The position numbers and the translations under genes are program-made. From Bog-473 sp963779735 (GTDB lineage Bacteria; Actinomycetota; Acidimicrobiia; Acidimicrobiales; RAAP-2), in the NCBI GenBank assembly GCA_963779735.1, contig CAVZZJ010000004.1, positions 496,001 through 560,000 of the forward strand: 64,000 nucleotides of DNA. The letters run 5' to 3'. Below, piece after piece: positions 33,896 to 41,886 of this stretch; position 1 is the stretch's first letter, and each line of letters opens with the position of its first letter. The notes below the pieces were generated by a model. The model had not been told where the DNA came from and ran no database searches. It was given only the letters and a program-made list of their open reading frames with translations.

Positions 33896-35176
33896 ATGGC
33901 AGTAATCGAATCGGCTTGGGAGAGTCACCCGGGCTACAGCATTGACGTAGTGCCCTACCCTGGTGTCGCCCGCGTCTGGCACGCAGACCTACTTCTGGCA
34001 GAGAGCGCCTCCGCCCTCCGCGTCATCGAGACCGATCATGTCGAACGCCTTTATCTCCCCGAGACCGACGTTCGCGTAGACCTACTTGAGGGAAGCGACG
34101 GCCACACTGTCTGCCCGTTCAAGGGCGAGGCGGACTACTTCTCCCTCATGTCGACCGCTCCGCCGGTTGAGGACGTGTTCTGGACCTACCGCGATCCTTT
34201 CCCCCAGGTTGCGGGACTCAGGGGCTATCTCGGCGTCTACCACGAGAAGGTCCGGGTCGAGCTCGAGACTCGCTGGCCTGACGACCGCCGAGCCGTGACT
34301 GTGAGTCGCTTCCCCGTCTGGGGTGACCAGTCCGATCTGCTGACACTGATCGACGTACGAGAGAGCGGCCCCTATCAATTTATCGCTCCGGCATATCACG
34401 AGCGGTCTCGCAATGTCGTCGAAGGTGGCCAGCTACTGGCACAGATCATCGTGGCGGCGTCCAAGGCGAACCCTACTCAGCGCGTGACTTCGGCCTACAT
34501 GACCTTCCCTAAAGCAGCGTCGTTTGATGATCCGATCAACCTGACTGTGGAACCGATTCGCAGCGGCCGTACCTTCTCTACCCTGGCTGTCCGAGCGGAG
34601 CAGAACGGGTTGTTGGTCGGCCCCGGGTTGGTGCTGATGGACTCGGGCGTCTCCGACACGATTCGGGGGACAGTGGAGATGCCCGATGTCCCTGGGCCGT
34701 ATGAGTCAGATCCATACGACATGCGGGTCACCGGGCGCGATCTTCGGATCGTGGAAGGTGCATACTCGCCGGACCCCGACCGAGTTGGTCGTCCGGTGAT
34801 CTACGCCTGGATGCGATTCCGAGACGACCCGTTGGAGCCATACCTGCGTAGCGCGTTGTTGGCTCAAGCCTCCACTCACTGGACGATCGCCGCCGCCATG
34901 CGCCCGCACGAAGGGTTTGGCGAGGCATTGGCCCATGTCAGCCTGTCGACCGGCATCATGTCGATCGCGATCGCCTTTCATGAAGACGCCCCAGTGAACG
35001 AGTGGTTCCTTTACTCGAACCCGGCTATCTGGTCGGGCCGCGGTCTCGCCCAGGGCGAGGGGAGGGTCTTTAGCGAGGGCGGCCGACTCATTGCCTCGTA
35101 CACCGTGCAGGCAATGATCCGCCGTTTCACTAAGGAGCCCCGCGCGATGGGCATGGATTCGACCAACGCGATGTGA
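33896..35176 (+). CDS. DUF427 - acyl-CoA thioesterase (TesB-like) fusion protein
   Basis: Protein of 426 residues with two parts. Residues about 15-115 form a DUF427 domain (VWHADLLLAESASALRVIET, RLYLPETDVRVDLL, TVCPFKGEADYFS). From about residue 160 a double hot-dog thioesterase follows (FIAPAYHERSRNVVEGGQLL, RVTSAYMTFPKAASFDD, WMRFRDDPLEPYLRSALLAQ, NEWFLYSNPAIWSGRGLAQG). It would hydrolyse acyl-CoA; the DUF427 part is of unknown role. AAGAAGGGGG precedes the ATG. Codon use is visibly less GC-rich than in the neighbours, and the gene abuts a truncated methyltransferase, both pointing to later arrival. Confidence 0.85.
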   Translation: MAVIESAWESHPGYSIDVVPYPGVARVWHADLLLAESASALRVIETDHVERLYLPETDVRVDLLEGSDGHTVCPFKGEADYFSLMSTAPPVEDVFWTYRDPFPQVAGLRGYLGVYHEKVRVELETRWPDDRRAVTVSRFPVWGDQSDLLTLIDVRESGPYQFIAPAYHERSRNVVEGGQLLAQIIVAASKANPTQRVTSAYMTFPKAASFDDPINLTVEPIRSGRTFSTLAVRAEQNGLLVGPGLVLMDSGVSDTIRGTVEMPDVPGPYESDPYDMRVTGRDLRIVEGAYSPDPDRVGRPVIYAWMRFRDDPLEPYLRSALLAQASTHWTIAAAMRPHEGFGEALAHVSLSTGIMSIAIAFHEDAPVNEWFLYSNPAIWSGRGLAQGEGRVFSEGGRLIASYTVQAMIRRFTKEPRAMGMDSTNAM

Positions 35177-35178
35177 TC

Positions 35179-35344
35179 TGTCGAGGATGTCGGGGCTGGC
35201 GGCGACGATCCGCTCCACCAGTGCGTCGGGATAGCGGGGCCGGGTACGGTCGTAGCGTTCGGCATCCGAGCCGAACGACTCCGCGACCTGCCGGGCGCGA
35301 TGAGCCTCACGAGGCTCGGGCTGTTGAACCGGCACTTCCGACAC
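35179..35344 (-). pseudogene. N-terminal remnant of a SAM methyltransferase
   Basis: From a GTG at 35344 the minus strand reads SEVPVQQPEPREAHRARQVA, then ESFGSDAERYDRTRPRYPDA and LVERIVAASPDILD. It closely resembles the start of the methyltransferase at 47953 (SFGEVAEQYDRVRPEYPAELVDALL). Homology stops exactly where the SAM motif LDVGCGTG should follow, three bases from the stop of the DUF427-thioesterase gene. The breakpoint therefore coincides with the end of the incoming gene. The 200 bases beyond it, to 35545, show nothing I recognise. Confidence 0.65.
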
Positions 35345-35545
35345 GGCCAGGATCGTGGGCGGGCCCGAACACCTTTCAAGCAGTTGCCATCGCGGCCACG
35401 TTCGACGATGAACAGCTCGCCCGAGCGTGCCGTACACGGACGGACCCCCCCGTTGGGCGACCTGGCCCGTGCCTCGTCGAACCGCTACGTCGGTCCGGGG
35501 ACGAGGAGCGAGCGACCGCGGCAGCGCATCGTGCGAATGACGGCG

Positions 35546-36559
35546 CTATGCCGGATCGGCCCCGGCTAGCTGGAGGAGAGGCTCGAGGTCGGCCAGGACG
35601 CGGAACGAGTCGTTCAGGTGGGTGCAGGTGCCGGTGCCCACGAACTCGGACCGCACCTCGGCGCGAAGATCGGCCAGCAACCGACCGGGCAGGCGATCTG
35701 CACTGGCGACTGCGCCGGGGCACTCCACCCAGGGCAGCACGAGGGCCTCGGCTCGCACGTCGCCTAAATGCCGGCCGTCTTCGTCAATCCACCCGTCGAC
35801 CAGGTACTCGTGAATCGCAGTCTCGAGGCCCTCCGCGTCGCAGTAACTGTCGCGGAAGTGCGAGTCGAAGGCCCAGGCCCGTGTGCCCTGGGAGGGCGGC
35901 AGCAGGTCGAGGCGGCGACGCCGGCGGGTGGACTCCGGCGGCAGCGGGACCATCTCGTGCCAGGAGAGGGGGTCCCCGGGCCGCTCGAGCGACGGAGCCG
36001 GTGGCCCCATGGGGTGGGGGATCTCGCCGGTGGCGCGAAAGGTGACCACGATGGTGGCATCGGACGCCCAGCCCGCGCACATGTCCTCGGCCACCTTGAC
36101 GTGTCGAGCGTAGCGACCGGGGGCAGCGGGGAGCACGGGCGGATTGGTCCGTTGTATGGCATAGCCCGAGACCAGTGTGGCGCCGGGAAGATCGTCGAGG
36201 AGCGTGTGCAGCAGGGTTCGCCGGCCGGCATGGTCGGGCAGGACTTCGGTCATGCGGGCTCGAAATCCCGGGCCCGCCACCGCCCCCACGAGCCGTGCGA
36301 GACGTGGTTCGGCGGGCTGGGCTTCGATGGCCACAATGGCCCGGTCGGCTCCCAGGGTGGCCGTGAGCCGCTGCTCGTCGGCCCATGTCCCGTCTCCCGT
36401 TCCCAGGTCACGGGCTCGGGCATCGACCTCCATCGGTCCCGACATGCCGTGGGGGTGGCTCGAGTCGATGCTCGTGGTACGACGGACCGAGCCCAGTTCC
36501 CGGGGCGGCGACGAAGCGCGCGGACGCGCTGGCCCGGCTCGGTCGGGGACGATCAGCAT
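35546..36559 (-). CDS. DUF2889 family protein
   Basis: Protein of about 337 residues. SVRRTTSIDSSHPHGMSGPM followed by EVDARARDL near the N-terminus and the RTNPPVLPAAPGRY, DMCAGWASDATI and DSHFRDSYCDAEGLET segments match DUF2889 proteins, which are frequent in mycobacteria and other actinobacteria near lipid and steroid genes. The function is unknown and no catalytic motif is obvious. The C-terminal 60 residues (LNDSFRVLADLEPLL) form the usual helical end. The start is uncertain among 36628, 36559 and a later Met; 36559 has a G-rich stretch in front. Confidence 0.7.
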   Translation of the reverse strand: MLIVPDRAGPARPRASSPPRELGSVRRTTSIDSSHPHGMSGPMEVDARARDLGTGDGTWADEQRLTATLGADRAIVAIEAQPAEPRLARLVGAVAGPGFRARMTEVLPDHAGRRTLLHTLLDDLPGATLVSGYAIQRTNPPVLPAAPGRYARHVKVAEDMCAGWASDATIVVTFRATGEIPHPMGPPAPSLERPGDPLSWHEMVPLPPESTRRRRRLDLLPPSQGTRAWAFDSHFRDSYCDAEGLETAIHEYLVDGWIDEDGRHLGDVRAEALVLPWVECPGAVASADRLPGRLLADLRAEVRSEFVGTGTCTHLNDSFRVLADLEPLLQLAGADPA

Positions 36560-36676
36560 GGGCCGTCCCGATCTTCCCGCCCCAGCCCCATGGTCGGCCC
36601 CTCTGGGCGCTTCAAGGTCACGGATCACTCTAACTGCCGAAGGCGGAGCTCACCCCAGGGTGAGGGTGAACCTGCG

Positions 36677-37459
36677 TCAGCCGCGGGTCGCCGTGCGCTC
36701 GCCGGTGATCTCCGCCCAGGCCTCGGTCGCCGCCCGGTTCAGCACCTCGCCCTTGGCGAACCCGTAGTACGCAGAGAACTGCAACACGATCTCGTTCATC
36801 TCGGTGATGGAGATGTCTCCCGACCGCAACGCCGAGCCGACATGCGACTGGATCGGCGTTGCGGCGTCGGAGAGTCCGACACAGGGGATGGTGACGAACC
36901 GGCGATCCACCCGGCTGAGGTTGGGCCGCTGCCAGACGTGGCCGAACACGAAGTTGAGGATTCCCGCCTGGAAGAACGGCGTCGTTCGTGGTGGCGCCGG
37001 CGAAAGGTTCACCTCGACGAAGCACTCGTCGCCCTTTCGTAGGCGCTCCTCGTGATCAGCGGGACCGAGCGAGGCGAGAGGCAGCTCCGGCCACGGCGCC
37101 ATCTCTTCGCCTCGCTCCCCGCCGAGGCGATGGAACTGAGCGAGGAGCGACGCCTGAGCTGCCGAAGCCTTGGGCCAACCGCAGTAGACGGCGAAGTGCA
37201 AGATGAACTCTTGGAGCTCCTCCACCCGCAAGTCGCCGCTGGCGAGCGCAGCGTACATGTGGGCGTCCATCGGGCCGGCGGTATCGGCGGCGCACACGCA
37301 GGAGAGTGTGACGAGTCGCCGCTGCCTTCGGCTCAGGCCGGGTCGGGACCACACCTGCTCGAAGAGGAACTCGAGTGTGGCGGATTCGTACGGTGACGAG
37401 CTCGACGGGGGTTCCGTCATCATCACGTCGGAGTAACTCTGCGCGCCGGTCAAGGCCAT
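36677..37459 (-). CDS. Double carboxymuconolactone decarboxylase-like protein
   Basis: Protein of 260 residues made of two CMD-like repeats. The first has FLFEQVWSRPGLSRRQRRLV, TLSCVCAADTAGPMDAHMYA and FAVYCGWPKASAAQASL; the second repeats it as FVFGHVWQRPNLSRVDRRFV, TIPCVGLSDAATPIQSHVGS and FSAYYGFAKGEVLNRAA. The PcaC-type fold lacks the CxxC of AhpD peroxidases, so ring-lactone decarboxylation or an unknown role is more likely than peroxide reduction. The longer frame to 37537 adds 26 residues without support. It lies in the accessory region. Confidence 0.82.
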   Translation of the reverse strand: MALTGAQSYSDVMMTEPPSSSSPYESATLEFLFEQVWSRPGLSRRQRRLVTLSCVCAADTAGPMDAHMYAALASGDLRVEELQEFILHFAVYCGWPKASAAQASLLAQFHRLGGERGEEMAPWPELPLASLGPADHEERLRKGDECFVEVNLSPAPPRTTPFFQAGILNFVFGHVWQRPNLSRVDRRFVTIPCVGLSDAATPIQSHVGSALRSGDISITEMNEIVLQFSAYYGFAKGEVLNRAATEAWAEITGERTATRG

Positions 37460-38039
37460 GTCTGCCCCCAAATGTGTTAAAGACGAGATGAATTTACGGT
37501 AGTTGAGCCACTCTGTCGGACACCGTGCCAGCGACACCCTTCGAAAGGCTCGCTCCCGCGTACCGATCCGCGCATCGGACCAGCGTCCGGACGATGAAAG
37601 GCTCTTGGGCTCCAGACAGCGATGCGTTCATCGTCGGGCCGACCGAGGCGGAGACAGCTGCGGACCGACCGCTGGCATGCCCCGGCGATTCTCGCCGACA
37701 TGCCGCCGACCGGGTTCTATCAGCGCATGTCGATCAGCGCATGAAGTGGATGATGCCGTCAGGACCGTGGTCGAGGTGATCGCAGGGGCGACCATCCCAG
37801 CAGTGACCCTCAAGGTCACGTGATCGGTCCTCCACGTACATGCTCAGTTCGACGGCGGCTAACTGCTCCTCAACATGGACCCGATGTTCGGTGATCACCA
37901 CGACTACATTCCCTTCACGCAACCCCCAAACGGCATTCCGAGAGTACATTCAACGGGCCCGGGATAGGGGGATGGTGGCCACGACACGAAGCGCCTGCTT
38001 CGGCAGGGCGCCGCGCCCCCGGTGCCGGTCTTCGCGTCG
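37460..38039. other. 580 bases without a confident gene; possible SnoaL remnant
   Basis: No intact gene is visible. On the minus strand, 37860-37949 reads VWGLREGNVVVVITEHRVHV followed by EEQLAAVELS, which resembles the last strands of a SnoaL-like (NTF2-fold) domain; a stop codon lies directly before its ATG, so only a fragment exists. Plus-strand frames in 37503-37823 are long but low in similarity to anything known to me. Together with the nearby TetR, amidohydrolase and methyltransferase remnants this looks like eroded accessory DNA. Confidence 0.45.
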
Positions 38040-38561
38040 TCACCCGTCCCTGTTGCCGTGCAGCTCGACCCGGACGGCCACCTCGGGATAGACCTTCAAC
38101 ATGAGCATGCTCGGGGGTTTCATGTTGAACTCCCGGATGTCGAAGACGCTCTCGCCCTTCAGCTCAATGCTGGAGTCGTCGGGCATGGTGATGGCCATCT
38201 CGTGCGTGAACCGCCGTGTCGTGCCGTGAAAGGTCAGGTCTCCGGCCACTAGATACGAACCGGCCGTGTCGGTCCCCGTAAGGCTGACGATCTCCCCTGC
38301 AATGAGGGGGTAGCGCCGGGCGTCAATTCGCCGTTTGAGCTCGCGGTCGTAGAGCTGGTTCCCCGAGGAGAGACCGTCGACCGAGAGCTCGAGGCGGCCT
38401 CGGACCGGCACCGCCAGATCGAGGGTCCCGTCGGCCCGCGCGGCGGCCTCCATCCAACCCCGCAGGCCGCGAGTCTCGGTGTTGATCGGATGGAGGTTCG
38501 ACCGCGCGTCGACCCACACGCACGACCGGACCGGATCGAAGGAGAACCGTGCGGGCGTCAT
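38040..38561 (-). CDS. YceI-like domain protein without signal peptide
   Basis: Protein of 173 residues: FSFDPVRSCVWVDARSNLHP, LDLAVPVRGRLELSVDGLSS, RIDARRYPLIAGEIVSLTGT, LVAGDLTFHGTTRRFTHEMA and FDIREFNMKPPSMLMLKVYP follow the strand order of the YceI barrel that binds isoprenoid/quinone chains. Unlike the YceI at 7993, no signal or anchor is visible, so it would be cytosolic. The ATG at 38561 is preferred over the frame to 38624. It is divergent from the ApbE redox operon with 136 bases between, mirroring the YceI/cytochrome b arrangement at 7.5 kb. Confidence 0.85.
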   Translation of the reverse strand: MTPARFSFDPVRSCVWVDARSNLHPINTETRGLRGWMEAAARADGTLDLAVPVRGRLELSVDGLSSGNQLYDRELKRRIDARRYPLIAGEIVSLTGTDTAGSYLVAGDLTFHGTTRRFTHEMAITMPDDSSIELKGESVFDIREFNMKPPSMLMLKVYPEVAVRVELHGNRDG

Positions 38562-38697
38562 CCCCCCATCATGGTGCCCGACCGACCCTCCCCGCCGCTG
38601 GGGCGGTTCTCTCAGGAGGCCCACAGGGGAGCCTGCGTTAGCCCGGAACCGGCGATGTTGGTATGGGGACAGTCAGCTACAGGCAAGGTCCCCATTC

Positions 38698-39054
38698 ATG
38701 AACCGATCGAACGAATCGAACTCGCCCGAGGCACGCGGGCGGGCGATGCTGCGCTTGCGACGCGTGACGCGGTCCGCCGTGCTCGGAACCGCCGGTGCCA
38801 TCGCGCTGATCGGGGTGGTCGTGGCACGGGAGCACCCAGGCGCGAGCAGCTCGACGACGTCCGGCACGACGACGTCCGGCTCGACGACATCATCGAGCGA
38901 CGCCACGACCACGACCTCGGGGACCTCCTCGGGGACCTCCTCGGGTGGCACGTCGCCGGACACGACCACGACGAAGACCTCGACCACCACGGCACCCACG
39001 ACGACGACCACCACCACCAAGGCGGTAACGACCTCGGGCGGATCGTCGCGATGA
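38698..39054 (+). CDS. Membrane-anchored Ser/Thr-rich protein
   Basis: Protein of 118 residues: a basic N-terminus (RAMLRLRRVTR), one hydrophobic segment at about 26-43 (AVLGTAGAIALIGVVVA), then some 70 residues that are almost only Thr, Ser and Gly. The tail would lie outside the membrane. The stop overlaps the ApbE start (ATGA), so the two are translationally coupled. In comparable modules the protein next to ApbE is the flavin-carrying one, but no FMN_bind domain is present here; DATT in the tail loosely fits the D-[GAS]-[AST]-[ST] acceptor pattern. It could also be a simple spacer or glycosylated anchor. Confidence 0.7.
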   Translation: MNRSNESNSPEARGRAMLRLRRVTRSAVLGTAGAIALIGVVVAREHPGASSSTTSGTTTSGSTTSSSDATTTTSGTSSGTSSGGTSPDTTTTKTSTTTAPTTTTTTTKAVTTSGGSSR

Positions 39055-40007
39055 CGACCGCCGTCGCGACCCGCGGGCCGGCACCGTCCCTGGTCAGCCG
39101 CTCACTGCCTGCCATCGGCACCATCGCCACGGTGGTGGTGCAGGACCCCTCTCGGGCCGACATGGCCGAGCGGATCCTGTGGGCCGAGCTCCGGGCGATA
39201 GACGAGGCGTGCAGCCGTTTCCGCCCCGACTCCGAGCTGCAGACGGTCCACGCCCAGGCGGGGAAGACGGTCCGCGTGAGCTCGCTGCTCTTCGAAGCCC
39301 TTGACGTGGCGTGCTCGGTGGCCGAGCGCACGCACGGGGCAGTCGACCCGACCGTGGGCAATGCCATCGCCATCCTCGGGTACGACTGCGATCTGGACGA
39401 GGTGTCCGATCGACCCGCGGTGCCCCCCGAGGCCCTGTGCCCGGTGGCTGGCTTCATGCACGTGCAGTTGAACCGTCTCCAGCGCACCGTCCGCATTCCC
39501 CATGGGGTGCGCCTCGACCTGGGCTCATCGGCCAAGGCGCTGGTCGCCGACCGGGCCGCCAGGCACATCGCCGGTGCGCTCGGCTCGGGGGTCTTGGTGA
39601 ACGTCGGTGGTGACGTCGCCGTGGCCGGTCTCGCACCCATGGGCGGGTGGCCGGTCGGCATCGCCGTCGAGTCGTCCACGCCGGTCGACGACGTGGACCA
39701 GGTCGTGAGCGTTCGCCACGGGGGCCTGGCCAGCTCGTCCGTCTCCGTGCGGACGTGGACGGCCGGTGCACGGACCGTGCACCACATCGTCGATCCCCGC
39801 ACGGGAGACTGCGTTGCGCCCTACTGGGCCCTGGTGTCCGCGACCGGTGCCAGCTGCGTGGACGCGAACGCGCTCACGACCGCCTCGCTGGTCTGGGGCG
39901 ATCGGGCTCTCGGCCATCTCGCCGAGTTCGACCAGGCGGTGCGCCTGGTGCGCCACGATGGGCAGACGTTCTTCGTCGGCGGTTGGCCCGAGGAGCCATC
40001 GGCATGA
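39051..40007 (+). CDS. apbE: FAD:protein FMN transferase
   Basis: ApbE family protein of 318 residues: SRSLPAIGTIATVVVQDPS, AIDEACSRFRPDSEL, HGAVDPTVGNAIAILGYD, RLDLGSSAKALVADRAARHI, VLVNVGGDVAVAG and the HHIVDPRTGDCV loop that binds FAD and magnesium are all present. The enzyme transfers FMN from FAD onto a Thr/Ser of extracytoplasmic proteins. I see no signal peptide or lipobox at the N-terminus (MTTAVATRGPAPSLVS), which is unusual for a secreted ApbE. It is coupled to both neighbours by ATGA overlaps. Confidence 0.9.
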   Translation: MTTAVATRGPAPSLVSRSLPAIGTIATVVVQDPSRADMAERILWAELRAIDEACSRFRPDSELQTVHAQAGKTVRVSSLLFEALDVACSVAERTHGAVDPTVGNAIAILGYDCDLDEVSDRPAVPPEALCPVAGFMHVQLNRLQRTVRIPHGVRLDLGSSAKALVADRAARHIAGALGSGVLVNVGGDVAVAGLAPMGGWPVGIAVESSTPVDDVDQVVSVRHGGLASSSVSVRTWTAGARTVHHIVDPRTGDCVAPYWALVSATGASCVDANALTTASLVWGDRALGHLAEFDQAVRLVRHDGQTFFVGGWPEEPSA

Positions 40008-40612
40008 GCTCCACCGCCCTGTGGTACTCGACACGGGCGAGTGGGATCGTGGCCCTCGTCCTTCTCACCCTCACCATGGTCCTGGGACTGGCCACCACCA
40101 GCCGCGTCCGGGCCCGGAGTTGGCCGGGCTTCGCCCAGCAGGAGATCCATCGCCGGATTTCCATGATCGCCATGGTGGTGGTGGGGATCCACGTGCTCAC
40201 GAGCGTGCTCGATACGTACGTGGACATCTCGTGGGCCGCCATCGTCGTGCCTTTCACCTCGTCCTATGACCGCTTCTGGGTCGGGGTCGGGACCGTCGGC
40301 CTCGACCTCATGGTGGCGGTGTTCATCTCGAGCGTCTTGCGCGCTCGCATGAGGCCATCGACCTGGCGTGCCCTGCACTGGCTGGCCTATCTCTGTTGGC
40401 CCGTCGCTCTGGCGCACACCTTCGGAATGGGGACCGATGCCGGCGAGCACTGGGTCATCGTCCTCGGCGTACTGTGCATCGTCTCCGTCGGGTCGGCCCT
40501 GATCTGGCGCCTCCGGGCCGTCGGGCGACGGGGCCCGGCCGCAGCGGCCCGCGGGCCGCACGCGGCACTCGAACCAGCGGGGGTCATGAACGGAGCACGA
40601 CATGACGCCTAG
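40004..40612 (+). CDS. Ferric reductase-like di-heme membrane protein
   Basis: Membrane protein of 202 residues with about five hydrophobic segments. His49 and His63 (EIHRRIS to GIHVLTS) and His125 and His138 (ALHWLAY to LAHTFGM) lie on two helices with 13 and 12 residues between, fitting two b-type hemes as in ferric reductase-like/MsrQ proteins. It would carry electrons across the membrane between a cytosolic flavoprotein and an outer acceptor. Its ATG overlaps the ApbE stop, and its end overlaps the NuoF-like gene by 11 bases, so the coupling is tight. Confidence 0.82.
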   Translation: MSSTALWYSTRASGIVALVLLTLTMVLGLATTSRVRARSWPGFAQQEIHRRISMIAMVVVGIHVLTSVLDTYVDISWAAIVVPFTSSYDRFWVGVGTVGLDLMVAVFISSVLRARMRPSTWRALHWLAYLCWPVALAHTFGMGTDAGEHWVIVLGVLCIVSVGSALIWRLRAVGRRGPAAAARGPHAALEPAGVMNGARHDA

Positions 40613-41879
40613 CGCCTGCGCGGCCCCACAGGAGACCAGCCACTATCAGCTGCTCGGCCATCCGACCGATCTGGCCGGACATCTGCGCACGCTGGGCCCG
40701 CTGCCCATGCCGGCGAAGTCCAACCGAGAGTGGAAGGACTGGCTGTTGGGCGCCGTGCACGCGTCGGGCCTGAGCGGCCGCGGCGGTGCCGGATTCCCCA
40801 CCTCCATGAAGCTCGACCTCGCCCGCTCCGTCGGCGGCGGAGTCGTGGTGGTCAACGGGATGGAAGGCGAGCCGGCGAGCCACAAGGACAAGGTGCTGCT
40901 GACCAGGGTTCCGCATCTCGTCTTGGACGGGGCCCAGCTCATGGGGGCCGTCTGCGGGGCGAACGAGGTCCTGGTCTGTGTGCCGGCCGGACGGGACACC
41001 GTCGCCGATGCCGTACGCGTGGCTATCGCGGAGCGCTCGGCGCAGTCGCACGGCCAGAGACCCGAAGTGGTCGTGCGGCCCCCGGACCGGTTCGTCGCCG
41101 GCGAGGAGTCGGCCTTGGCCCAGTGGATCAACACCGGGTGGTCGCTCCCGTCCTTCCGGCCCGACAAGGGTGTGTCCCTCCGTATCGGGAGGCGGCGCGC
41201 CCTGGTGCACAATGCGGAGACGCTCGCCCATGTCGGCCTCATCGCCCGCCGCGGTCCCGAGGCCTTCCGCTCCCGCGGGATGTCCGAGGAGCCCGGTACC
41301 ACGCTCGTGACCGTTTCGGGCGCAGTGGCACGACCTGGAGTGGTAGAGGTGGATCGTGGTACGCCGCTGCAGGACATCGTGGCCAGGGCGGTCCCCGTCG
41401 ACACCATCGGAGCGATGCTGGTCGGAGGGTACGGCGGGACATGGGTCGGCCCGCAGGACTTCGGGACGCCCTACGCATCGATCTCGCTGCGCACCATCGG
41501 TGCCTCGGCCGGCGTCGGCGTCGTCGTGGCGCTGAGCGCGGCCGCCTGCGGGATCGCCGAGTCGGCGCGCATCGCCCACTACATGGCCGGGCAGAGTGCG
41601 GGTCAGTGCGGCCCCTGTGTGCACGGGCTGCCGGCCATCGCCACCGATCTGACCACGCTCGCCCGGGGACGACCGGACCCCGAGCTCACGTTGCGCCTCC
41701 TACGCCGGCTTCATCAAGTGGAGGGACGCGGGGCATGCCGTCATCCCGACGGCGTGGTGGGCATGGTCCGCAGCGCGCTGCGTGTCTTCGCCACCGATGT
41801 GTCCGCCCACCTGCGCGGAGCGCCGTGCCCGTGGAACGATGCCTCGCAACTCCACGTTCCGCCGGGCACGAGCGGTTGA
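40602..41879 (+). CDS. NuoF/RnfC-like flavoprotein with SLBB domain
   Basis: Protein of 425 residues. The FMN/NAD(H) region has LSGRGGAGFPTSMKLDLA (about 57-75) and VVNGMEGEPASHKDKVLL, as in NADH-dehydrogenase subunit F. An SLBB segment follows at about 235-285, then the iron-sulfur end GQSAGQCGPCVHG and GRGACRHPDG. Compared with NuoF SCGxCxPC, the first ligand is Ala333, leaving Cys336, Cys339 and Cys379, so the cluster may be lost or of [3Fe-4S] type. It probably accepts electrons from NAD(P)H or the adjacent ferredoxin for the heme membrane protein. No other complex I subunits are nearby. Confidence 0.85.
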   Translation: MTPSACAAPQETSHYQLLGHPTDLAGHLRTLGPLPMPAKSNREWKDWLLGAVHASGLSGRGGAGFPTSMKLDLARSVGGGVVVVNGMEGEPASHKDKVLLTRVPHLVLDGAQLMGAVCGANEVLVCVPAGRDTVADAVRVAIAERSAQSHGQRPEVVVRPPDRFVAGEESALAQWINTGWSLPSFRPDKGVSLRIGRRRALVHNAETLAHVGLIARRGPEAFRSRGMSEEPGTTLVTVSGAVARPGVVEVDRGTPLQDIVARAVPVDTIGAMLVGGYGGTWVGPQDFGTPYASISLRTIGASAGVGVVVALSAAACGIAESARIAHYMAGQSAGQCGPCVHGLPAIATDLTTLARGRPDPELTLRLLRRLHQVEGRGACRHPDGVVGMVRSALRVFATDVSAHLRGAPCPWNDASQLHVPPGTSG

Positions 41880-41886
41880 GGCGGCC

